DNA of 5,606 bases from Desulfobacterales bacterium CG23_combo_of_CG06-09_8_20_14_all_51_8 (GTDB lineage: Bacteria; Desulfobacterota; Desulfobacteria; Desulfobacterales; Desulfosalsimonadaceae), in assembly GCA_002772195.1 (NCBI GenBank), contig PCSG01000345.1:1-5606 (forward strand), written 5' to 3'. Positions 1-4,804 of the stretch are shown here, in pieces; the stretch's first letter is position 1, and each line of letters starts with the position of its first letter. The notes below the pieces were generated by a model. It ran no database searches. It saw only the letters and a list, made by a program, of their open reading frames with translations, and was not told the origin of the DNA. The position numbers and the translations under genes are program-made.

Positions 1-33
1 CCTGAATTCCACGACGCTGATGTCAATATAAAA

Positions 34-492
34 TCAAAAATCAAGGTTTGACCCCAGGCCCTTCTTTAATATAAAAATATAATATATTTTGAGTGCAGCA
101 CCAATGCCGAAAGCAGCACTAATGCCAATAACTAATCCATACATCCATGAATTAGTTATTGGCATAAAGGATAAAAGGAAGTTAACAATGAATCCCATTA
201 ACAAAGCACCAACAATTCCAACTAAAAAGATAGAAAGAAATATAAAAAAATTGGTAATAAAATTTCCTTTTTTATATCTAACAGTCTTAACTTCTTTATA
301 ATAACTATCTGCTAACTCAAAATAATAACAGATAAAAGCTACAATACTCAACACCCAGAAAAAAACTCCAACAGTTATTGCAGCCAAAAATGAATTTGTA
401 AAAATATAAATAATAACAAAAAAAACAAGACCAAGCGCAAATAGGTTTTCAAATCCATTCATTTTACGCTGTAACAAAATCTTTTTAATCAT
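34..492 (-). CDS. Small four-helix membrane protein, candidate Rhs immunity protein
   Basis: This 152-residue protein is not recognised as a member of a named family. It is strongly hydrophobic with about four membrane helices, at roughly residues 15-34, 36-58, 74-107 (possibly one long or two short segments) and 116-145. The N-terminus is basic (MIKKILLQRK), and the loops carry Lys and Arg, for example near KTVRYKKGN. The start is supported by AAAGGTG about seven bases upstream. The gene is very AT-rich compared with the right half of the window. It follows the Rhs C-terminal fragment on the same strand after a gap of about 150 bases, where immunity genes of Rhs and other polymorphic toxins normally sit. 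The immunity role is inferred from position and from the fact that small membrane proteins often protect against membrane-active toxins. The last residues overlap a possible repeat motif, so the C-terminus may not be original. Confidence 0.6.
   Translation of the reverse strand: MIKKILLQRKMNGFENLFALGLVFFVIIYIFTNSFLAAITVGVFFWVLSIVAFICYYFELADSYYKEVKTVRYKKGNFITNFFIFLSIFLVGIVGALLMGFIVNFLLSFMPITNSWMYGLVIGISAAFGIGAALKIYYIFILKKGLGSNLDF
44..58. repeat. Possible REP-like short motif (aaggtttgacccc)
   Basis: The string aaggtttgacccc, preceded by AT-rich tcaaaaatc, resembles short intergenic motifs that recur next to transposase genes in many environmental Gram-negative genomes. Here it lies inside the last codons of the membrane-protein gene, whose C-terminus reads GLGSNLDF, so that gene's end may have been built by a repeat or insertion event. 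Only one copy is visible in the window, so its repeat status is an inference from recollection of similar sequences. Confidence 0.25.
122..165. repeat. Perfect 15-bp inverted repeat inside the membrane-protein gene
   Basis: The arms atgccaataactaat (122-136) and attagttattggcat (151-165) are exact reverse complements separated by 14 bases. They lie within the coding sequence, encoding MPITN and LVIGI of the third-to-fourth helix region. Transcript or single-stranded DNA could form a 15-bp hairpin here. There is no T-tract, so it is not an obvious terminator. Confidence 0.85.
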
Positions 493-641
493 TTAAATTC
501 ACCTTTAAAGCAATTCGGTGTCAATTTCAAAAAAAGGTTCACACTCATAAAGTTTATGAATGAAATTTAACACAACACACAAATCTCTGCTCCTAAATTT
601 CCATAACCTTTCATTTACATAGATAAAAAATTTAATGTTCT
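493..641. other. AT-rich intergenic spacer between Rhs tail and membrane gene
   Basis: This 149-base spacer has no convincing reading frame. It contains the ribosome binding site of the downstream membrane gene (AAAGGTG on the minus strand, near 500-506). It also has a TTGACA-like hexamer (minus strand, 524-519) without a good partner -10 at the right distance that would leave room for a leader. No terminator hairpin was seen after the Rhs stop, so read-through from the Rhs fragment into the membrane gene is plausible. Confidence 0.5.
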
Positions 642-1079
642 TTAACCGCACCATGGTTCATCGGATGGGTCATAATTGTCCAAAAAATCTTGGACATCAT
701 CTGGCTCATCATCAGATAAGTCATCAGAGCAAAAGACAATACACGTCGGTGCACATATTGCAAGGCATGTCCAATGTGATTGTTTAGCAAGAATCATACA
801 TGTCGCAGTACAAGCAACTTCACAAGCCACTTTGCATGTAAGACTAAGCCCCTTCGGATCAGTCAGACCAACTGGATCGCTTTGAGTATAAGAATATAAA
901 TGATTGATTGTATAGTATTTATTAAGACCTTTCCCCTTTAAACAATTCAAACTAATTCCAGTTAAATTATTAAAACAAATCTCATGCCCTTCCAACCCAA
1001 TCGGATCAGTTCTCAGATACCTGCCCGTTCCTGGCTCATAATATCTCCAAATGAGGGGTTTGGGGACGTTGTTGACAAA
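642..1079 (-). pseudogene. Orphan Rhs C-terminal cassette with cysteine-ladder tip (5'-truncated rhs)
   Basis: Read on the minus strand from 1079, the frame gives WRYYEPGTGRYLRTDPIGL, the hallmark end of the Rhs/YD-repeat core. The core resumes as HLYSYTQSDPVGLTDPKGL, which marks the normal junction to the variable C-terminal toxin. The tail of 67 residues (about 845 down to 645) carries CX3CX3CX3C, ten residues, then CX3CX3CX3C. It ends in a very acidic stretch (SDDLSDDEPDD...) closing with WCG. A TAA codon at 1082-1080 sits directly in front of the fragment, so the N-terminal shell-forming part is absent. The first in-frame ATG (995) would give 117 residues, but that would start inside the core. 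In Rhs loci such displaced tips act as a reservoir of alternative toxin ends exchanged by recombination in the core. The core here also has about 26 extra residues between DPIGL and HLYSY. No known toxin domain was recognised in the tail; its activity is unknown. Confidence 0.8.
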
Positions 1080-1108
1080 TTATACAAACATATTTTTTAT
1101 TATACCTT

Positions 1109-1444
1109 CTATTCAAGAATGTTTTCAAGTTCAACGATAAGCGTTGGCAGGTCTGCCTGGATGATATCCCACAGAATGTTCAAATCAATGGCATCATAGC
1201 CGTGAGCCAGACGATTGCGCAGCCCAAATATTTGATACCACGGGATGCATTGATGCTGCTCTCGCCCTGTTTCTGATACGCGGGCGGCTGCTTCGCCAAC
1301 AATTTCCACCAGCCGCGTCAGCGCAAGCTGCAACATACGGTCGTGCTCTAAATCAGCGCGGGTTCTGCCGGTTGACATCTCCACTGCTTCCCTCGCGTGT
1401 TCCAGCATTTGCCGCATACTCACGTCATCGTTATGCCGCGTCAT
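1109..1444 (-). CDS. hepT: HepT-like HEPN ribonuclease toxin (DUF86)
   Basis: This 111-residue, mostly helical protein matches the HepT/DUF86 branch of HEPN ribonucleases. The active-site motif RX4HXY is present as RNRLAHGY, with Arg76, His81 and Tyr83. It is preceded by the typical IPWYQIFGL and followed by LNILWDIIQADLPTLIVELENIL. HepT proteins form dimers and cleave RNA. In studied pairs the partner nucleotidyltransferase neutralises them by adding AMP units to the tyrosine of this motif. The gene starts at ATG 1444, overlapping the end of mntA by 14 bases in another frame, which implies translational coupling. Length is normal for the family and nothing appears broken. The stop is about 30 bases before the orphan Rhs fragment begins, with an AT-rich joint between them. 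Confidence 0.92.
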   Translation of the reverse strand: MTRHNDDVSMRQMLEHAREAVEMSTGRTRADLEHDRMLQLALTRLVEIVGEAAARVSETGREQHQCIPWYQIFGLRNRLAHGYDAIDLNILWDIIQADLPTLIVELENILE

Positions 1445-1730
1445 ACAGCACCTTAGCTTCTGCGATCACTTTATCCCGAAAATATTTGCTTAAAAACCCG
1501 GGGGTGTTTAAATCCACCTTGAGGCCGAACATTTCAGACAATTCCGCTTGCATCAAAAAAAACCGCAGCCCGACGACGCTTCCCGGCGCAAACTCCACCA
1601 GCACGTCCACATCACTGTTTGAGGTGAAATCGTCCCGCAGCGCTGACCCGAATAAGGCCAGCTTACGTATCCGGTGACGCCGACAGAAATCAGCAAGTTT
1701 TTCATTTGATACGCTAATATGAGCATCCAT
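1431..1730 (-). CDS. mntA: MntA-type minimal nucleotidyltransferase antitoxin
   Basis: This 99-residue protein has the minimal nucleotidyltransferase fold. The motif GSX10DXD is complete: Gly28-Ser29, Asp40 and Asp42 in LALFGSALRDDFTSNSDVDVLVEF. A third carboxylate, Asp73, lies in the VDLNTP strand. These residues bind nucleotide and magnesium. In the characterised MntA-HepT systems this protein is the antitoxin and AMPylates the HepT tyrosine. Its position directly upstream of hepT with overlapping frames is the canonical operon order. The start is ATG 1730; the sequence in front (gtgaaaaaaat) is a weak ribosome binding site, which could limit expression. A transposon terminal repeat lies about 45 bases upstream, so the promoter may lie close to or inside transposon-derived DNA. 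An in-frame overlapping reading on the same strand at 1553-1741 is a shadow. Confidence 0.93.
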   Translation of the reverse strand: MDAHISVSNEKLADFCRRHRIRKLALFGSALRDDFTSNSDVDVLVEFAPGSVVGLRFFLMQAELSEMFGLKVDLNTPGFLSKYFRDKVIAEAKVLYDAA

Positions 1731-1773
1731 ATTTTTTTCACATTTTTATGTCTATAGGAAGGGAAAAAGAGGA

Positions 1774-1856
1774 ATAAGACATTGCTTTTAGTAACTTAAT
1801 ATATTTCAGAAATCAGCTTGTATGTCAAGTCTTACCAGGCGCATTATGTTGTGGGG
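1774..1856 (-). repeat. IS91-like element terminal sequence, copy 1
   Basis: This stretch aligns without gaps (offset 2217) to 3991-4073, with roughly three quarters of bases identical by hand count. The best blocks are ataagacattgctttt and cttgtatgtcaag. Copy 2 lies just after the transposase C-terminal codons, so the repeat is read as the 3' end of an IS91-type rolling-circle element. The orientation is the same in both copies. Confidence 0.7.
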
Positions 1857-1888
1857 GGTGTCTTTAAGGTTTTCGAGGGAGCGGTCGG

Positions 1889-2161
1889 TTATGCCGAATG
1901 ACAGGGAGGGCAAAAATGCCGGCGCTTGTCCCGCAAGGCGGGATTTCCGCTTCGCTCCAACACAAACGGCAGAAGGTATTCATGCCCGCAATCAAGGCAC
2001 CGCACCCGGGCAAACCACAGATGCAGATCACCGCAGTCCAGATACCGGTAAATCACGTCCCGGACATAGGGCCGGAAAAACCCGTATTGCCGCTCATAGC
2101 GATCGTCCCAGGCCATTTCCAGGTCTTCGAAATGATTCTCCCTCAGCGGCGAGGAACTCAA
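1889..2161 (-). pseudogene. IS91-family transposase, N-terminal zinc-binding fragment
   Basis: The fragment YGFFRPYVRDVIYRYLDCGDLH and FARVRCLDCGHEYLLPF, then KRRHFCPPCH, matches the N-terminal zinc-binding domain of IS91-family transposases. These act as HUH single-strand nucleases in rolling-circle transposition. About 90 residues remain of a protein normally over 350. The catalytic HUH and tyrosine regions are missing, and a stop follows CHSA directly. The family normally reads LLxFSCKRRHFCPSCH, but here 12 codons (1928-1963) replace the two residues SC, removing a likely zinc ligand. No ATG start is seen; the frame opens at a stop near 2213-2215, and TTG at 2161 is only a nominal start. 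After the stop the DNA runs into the element's terminal sequence at 1774-1856, so the middle and C-terminal parts were deleted. It cannot encode a working transposase. Confidence 0.82.
1928..1963. repeat. Palindromic in-frame insertion within the transposase zinc finger
   Basis: The 36 bases code for VLERSGNPALRD on the minus strand, where relatives have SC. They include the perfect hairpin tcccgc-aag-gcggga (1929-1943) followed by atttccgcttcgctcc. The compact palindrome plus in-frame placement looks like a small mobile palindromic repeat unit. Only one copy is visible here. Confidence 0.45.
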
Positions 2162-2388
2162 GGAAATTATCGAGGCCTCCTGAAACTGCGAGGCGGGCGG
2201 CGGAGAAAAAGATCAGTCCTCCGCCTGTTTTTCCCCCTGTCAGAACATGACCCTGATCGGTATCACGCAACCGCGGTCAAAACGGATGATCATTTGATCC
2301 GGTGCGGTGCGTATACAGCTCTTTTTGAAATGTATCTTATTAAAATTCAACAAGCTTTGTCCGACAATATCGCGAAGATCGCGCTTGG
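2162..2388. other. Non-coding stretch between transposase fragment and the 139-residue gene
   Basis: No convincing gene was found in these 227 bases. The minus-strand frame of the transposase continues to a stop at 2213-2215 without clear family similarity. Two small palindromes lie just past the stop of the minus-strand gene: cgcga-aga-tcgcg (around 2370-2383) and ttgtc-c-gacaa (around 2357-2367). Neither is followed by a T-run, so they are at best weak transcription-end signals. The long plus-strand open frame here overlaps the transposase fragment and has no recognisable product. Confidence 0.4.
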
Positions 2389-2808
2389 TTAGGTGTTCTG
2401 CTCGGCGTTGAATTCAAATACGACATTACCCAAACCGCCGCACTTTACACCAACATCAATACAGCAAACTTTATTTAACCGCATTGTATTCGGATCCACA
2501 TCTGCATAAACAAGCTCCTGGGCGGTCCAGATCAACTGAGATATGCTGCTGATTGCAAAAGCGCATATTCTTTTCGGACTTCGTTCGGGGATTAGGCAGC
2601 CGAATCCATCAAAATACAATTTGTCGCCCACCTTATGTTGGGCGCCGCATCCATTGGACTGTGCGACCTCAAAAACAAATTTCATATTCATCAGCCTTGG
2701 TATCTTGGAAACGATTCCTTCTGTTTTCGGGTTTTTACGGAACAATGCCATTTCCTCATCATTGTATCCCAACTGAGCTTGTACGATTTCCCAGAGTTGC
2801 TCATTCAT
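2389..2808 (-). CDS. Uncharacterised 139-residue cysteine-containing protein (TIGR04076-like?)
   Basis: Function is unknown. The N-terminal 40 residues are probably helical (MNEQLWEIVQAQLGYNDEEM...FRKNPKTEGIVSKIPRLMN). The remainder contains NGCGAQHKVGDKLYFDGFGCLI, then PKRICAFAISSISQLIWTAQELVYADVDPNTMR, and ends in CCIDVGVKCGGLGNVVFEF. Cysteines are at 54, 71, 82, 115, 116 and 123 with a histidine at 58, so metal or cluster binding is conceivable but unproven. The xHKVGDxxxFD pattern resembles small proteins annotated as TIGR04076; this is from memory. The start at ATG 2808 is well supported by AAGGAG (minus strand 2822-2817), eight bases upstream. No signal peptide or membrane segment is seen, so it is probably cytoplasmic. 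It is divergently transcribed from the GlxA-type regulator, which is its most likely regulator. Confidence 0.75.
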   Translation of the reverse strand: MNEQLWEIVQAQLGYNDEEMALFRKNPKTEGIVSKIPRLMNMKFVFEVAQSNGCGAQHKVGDKLYFDGFGCLIPERSPKRICAFAISSISQLIWTAQELVYADVDPNTMRLNKVCCIDVGVKCGGLGNVVFEFNAEQNT

Positions 2809-2848
2809 CTTGGATTCTCCTTCTTTATGTTTTTTCCTCCTGATGTTG

Positions 2849-2867
2849 TATGATGGTTACCATCATA
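2849..2867. promoter_or_regulatory. Perfect 19-bp palindrome, candidate operator in the divergent promoter region
   Basis: The sequence tatgatggttaccatcata has 9-base arms that are exact reverse complements around one central base. It lies four bases upstream of the -35-like TTGCCT of the plus-strand regulator gene. It also includes a TATGAT hexamer usable as a -10 element for the opposite gene. Its position is suited to coordinate control of both genes, either by the GlxA-type regulator (although AraC-family sites are more often direct repeats) or by another dimeric repressor. Confidence 0.55.
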
Positions 2868-2871
2868 TCCC

Positions 2872-2900
2872 TTGCCTTGGAAAAACGTAAGTGGCATAAT
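2872..2900 (+). promoter_or_regulatory. Putative sigma-70-type promoter for the glxA-like gene
   Basis: TTGCCT (2872-2877) and CATAAT (2895-2900) are separated by 17 bases. They match the consensus hexamers at four and five of six positions. Transcription would start near 2907, giving a leader of about 35 bases before the ATG at 2943. The ribosome binding site GAGG (2934-2937) lies five bases before that ATG. Confidence 0.5.
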
Positions 2901-2942
2901 CGACAAAAAAGAGGTGACTATCGACATCCTTACGAGGCTAAT

Positions 2943-3929
2943 ATGAAAAAGATCACCATTCTTGCATTGAGTAGCGCTCAAGCGTCCAGCATTACCGGCC
3001 CCATGGATGTGTTTATTTTTGCAGGGGTGCTTTGGGAAGTGATTTGCGGCGAACAGCCGTCGCCCTGCTTTGAGGTCACCGTCGCCTCACCGGACGGCAA
3101 GGCGGTCAAGTGTTTCAATCGGCTTCTTGTCGCGCTCCATTGCAGCATGTATGATGTCCGGAACATGGATCTGATCATGATCAGCGCGATTACCGGAAAC
3201 GTGATAAAGTGGCTTGAGAGGAACAAGAATATCATTGACTGGCTGAAACAGCAATATCAGTCCGGGACGCAGATCGCCGCCGTCTGTACGGGCGCGTTTA
3301 TCCTCGCAGAAACCGGTCTCCTGAACGGAAAAACCGCCACGACCCATTGGGATTTTATCGATCAATTCAAGCAGAGATATCCTCTTGTCCGTCTCCGCCC
3401 TGATTCCCTGATAACGGATGAGGGAAATCTTTACTGTTCCGGCGGTTCAAACGCGTTCAATGATTTGTCCCTTTACCTCGTGGAAAAGTTGAGCAGTCGG
3501 GAGGTCGTCGTTCAATGTTCAAAGGCCATGGTTCAGGACTTCGGTCGCATTACCCAGACCCCCTATGCGTCATTGAATTTGCTGAAAAGCCACAACATGA
3601 AGGATATATTGGCCGTTCAAAGATGGATCGAGGAGAATTACATGGAGGCAATCTCCATATCCATGCTTGCCGAACGATTCGGCATGGGTCAGCGGACATT
3701 TGGACGGCGCTTCAAGCAGACAACCGGTGATTCTCCCCTCGCCTATCTGCAGAAGGTACGGATCAATGCGGCGAAAGCCTTGCTGGAAAAACCGTATTCA
3801 ACATTCGAAGAGGTCACCTATCGTGTGGGATATGAAGACATCAGCTCCTTCCGCAAGATATTCCAACGGTATACGGGCCTACGCCCGAAGGAGTACCAGC
3901 GTCTCTTCCATCAGGGAGCTAACGTCTGA
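2943..3929 (+). CDS. GlxA-type transcriptional regulator (DJ-1/PfpI domain plus AraC HTH)
   Basis: This 328-residue regulator has two domains. Residues 1-185 form a DJ-1/PfpI-like amidotransferase-fold domain, with the strand MKKITILAL, the segment ITGPMDVF and a nucleophile elbow AAVCTGAF containing Cys115. GLLNGKTATTHW and GNLYCSGGSNAFNDLSLYLVEK follow. Residues about 220-325 form the AraC/XylS DNA-binding domain with two helix-turn-helix units, about 237-258 and 287-309, ending in GLRPKEYQRLF. Proteins of this architecture sense small molecules and act as transcription activators or repressors; the ligand cannot be read from the sequence. ATG 2943 is preferred to the upstream in-frame ATG at 2850 because it has GAGG five bases upstream and begins exactly at the first core strand. 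An earlier start would place coding sequence over the palindrome and promoter. The gene is divergent from the 139-residue protein, and both lie between two IS91-like ends. Confidence 0.9.
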   Translation: MKKITILALSSAQASSITGPMDVFIFAGVLWEVICGEQPSPCFEVTVASPDGKAVKCFNRLLVALHCSMYDVRNMDLIMISAITGNVIKWLERNKNIIDWLKQQYQSGTQIAAVCTGAFILAETGLLNGKTATTHWDFIDQFKQRYPLVRLRPDSLITDEGNLYCSGGSNAFNDLSLYLVEKLSSREVVVQCSKAMVQDFGRITQTPYASLNLLKSHNMKDILAVQRWIEENYMEAISISMLAERFGMGQRTFGRRFKQTTGDSPLAYLQKVRINAAKALLEKPYSTFEEVTYRVGYEDISSFRKIFQRYTGLRPKEYQRLFHQGANV

Positions 3930-3931
3930 GC

Positions 3932-3949
3932 TATCCTTCTGTAAGGATA
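3932..3949 (+). terminator. Weak hairpin just after the glxA-like stop
   Basis: A 7-bp stem with a four-base loop, tatcctt-ctgt-aaggata, begins three bases after the stop codon. It is AT-containing and not followed by a T-run, so an intrinsic terminator role is uncertain. Confidence 0.25.
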
Positions 3950-3990
3950 TCGGCAAAAACAATTTCCACACATTATTTTGAGGGAAAGGG

Positions 3991-4073
3991 ATAAGACATT
4001 GCTTTTCACGACCTAATGTACCTCAGAAATTGTCTTGTATGTCAAGCTTTAACGGGCGCTTGATGTTGTTGAC
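3991..4073 (-). repeat. IS91-like element terminal sequence, copy 2
   Basis: This is the gap-free counterpart of 1774-1856, in direct orientation. It overlaps the final codons and stop of the transposase C-terminal remnant, which identifies the repeat as the 3' end of an IS91-type element. Similarity may continue a few bases to the left through agggaaa. Confidence 0.7.
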
Positions 4074-4169
4074 GGGCGGGAAGGATATGATTTTTATGGT
4101 TCCCTGGCATTTGGGGCATAACAGGGGGTCCTCATGATAAATCTTCTGAATCAGCCAGGCCCAGTTTCC
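4023..4169 (-). pseudogene. IS91-family transposase, C-terminal fragment
   Basis: On the minus strand from 4169 the frame reads NWAWLIQKIYHEDPLLCPKC followed by QGTIKIISF. This matches the typical C-terminal NWARLIxKIYEVDPLLCPKCxGxMRIISFI of IS91-family transposases, including the CPKC zinc-type knuckle. It then departs from the family and ends at TGA 4025-4023 after LKLDIQDNF. There is no start codon and about 300 upstream residues are missing. The fragment's first codons overlap the last 19 bases of trmO in a different frame, showing that the remnant joins directly to that gene. Confidence 0.75.
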
Positions 4170-4714
4170 GCCTGTTCCAGGTCCGCGTGAAGCCGCTTCA
4201 GCCAGTCGGGGAACACGGAATTTTCCGGCGCATCATAGATGCCGATAAAGGGCTTGACGTCAATGACCGGGCTGCCGTCTAACGCCTCCAGCCCTTCCAC
4301 CCGCAGCACATTTCCCGTTCTCTCCACCAGTCTTACCACCGAAACCAGCACGGGATTGGGCCGGGCCGGGCTCCGGGTGGCGAAAATGCCTTTTAGAGGA
4401 ATGTCTTTCCGGCCCATGGGATGGACCTGGCGCAGGGTCCGCTCTTTCTCCGGAATCCGGTGGGGCCAGTACAGCACGATGATATGGGAAAACTCTTCGA
4501 TCCCCTCCAGAATCCCGTCCAGGGACGGATCGATCACCACCTCTAAAATCAGGGTTTTGGTTCTTTGATGCCGGGCCCGGGCCTTTTTGGTGCGGGCCAG
4601 AGGGTCATCATCGCCAAATGGCAGAAAGGTCGGCGTGGTGATCTCGCTTCGCACCACTCCCACCGGCCGGAGGATCATTTCCAGACAGCCTGTGTCTTTA
4701 TCAAGTGTTGTCAT
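4151..4714 (-). CDS. trmO: tRNA (N6-threonylcarbamoyladenosine37-N6)-methyltransferase TrmO
   Basis: This 187-residue protein belongs to the TrmO (TsaA/YaeB, VirR-like) family. These cytoplasmic enzymes use S-adenosylmethionine to methylate t6A at position 37 of certain tRNAs, giving m6t6A. Recognisable blocks are LRPVGVVRSEITTP (about 15-28), LEGIEEFSHIIVLYWPHR (69-86), GIFATRSPARPNPVLVSVVRL (109-129) and LEALDGSPVIDVKPFIGIYD (142-161). FATRSPARPNP is the family signature and is intact; the usual IGLS that follows is VLVS here. ATG 4714 has AAGGA about 11 bases upstream. It lies about 90 bases after tonB on the same strand and is probably co-transcribed. The last residues (ETGPG and the stop) fall in transposon-derived sequence, so the native C-terminus was probably altered by a few residues; the core is unaffected. 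Confidence 0.9.
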   Translation of the reverse strand: MTTLDKDTGCLEMILRPVGVVRSEITTPTFLPFGDDDPLARTKKARARHQRTKTLILEVVIDPSLDGILEGIEEFSHIIVLYWPHRIPEKERTLRQVHPMGRKDIPLKGIFATRSPARPNPVLVSVVRLVERTGNVLRVEGLEALDGSPVIDVKPFIGIYDAPENSVFPDWLKRLHADLEQAETGPG

Positions 4715-4804
4715 ATGAGGCGCTTCCTTTCCTGTCCGGGTTATATTCTACTTCTTCGTGTGATCGGTTGTAAAAAATTTTTCAGCCATTTTATTTACGT
4801 CTTT

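Noticed and set aside
519..524. TTGACA hexamer upstream of the membrane-protein gene as a -35 box
   Set aside because: At 17 bases spacing the -10 would be TGAATT, overlapping the region just before the start codon and leaving no leader. The hexamer may be chance in AT-rich DNA.
642..995. A free-standing 117-residue cysteine-rich protein starting at ATG 995
   Set aside because: The frame continues upstream with clear Rhs core (YYEPGTGRYLRTDPIGL), so the ATG is internal to an Rhs fragment rather than a real gene start.
1553..1741. Minus-strand frame overlapping mntA
   Set aside because: It overlaps in another frame a gene with complete GSX10DXD motifs; it is a shadow.
1822..2250. Second plus-strand open frame rich in Arg and Pro
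   Set aside because: Composition is typical of a shadow frame opposite GC-rich coding DNA, and it runs through the transposon end and the transposase fragment.
1898..2392. Long plus-strand open frame of 164 codons
   Set aside because: It is antisense to the clear IS91 transposase fragment, has no recognisable domain, and has no convincing ribosome binding site.
2850..2942. Upstream in-frame start at ATG 2850 for the GlxA-type regulator
   Set aside because: It would add 31 residues unlike the family, lacks a ribosome binding site, and would run over the palindrome and the predicted promoter. ATG 2943 has GAGG at good distance and starts at the first core strand.
3667..3981. Plus-strand frame overlapping the end of the GlxA-type regulator
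   Set aside because: It is an alternative frame over the well-conserved AraC helix-turn-helix region and has no family resemblance.
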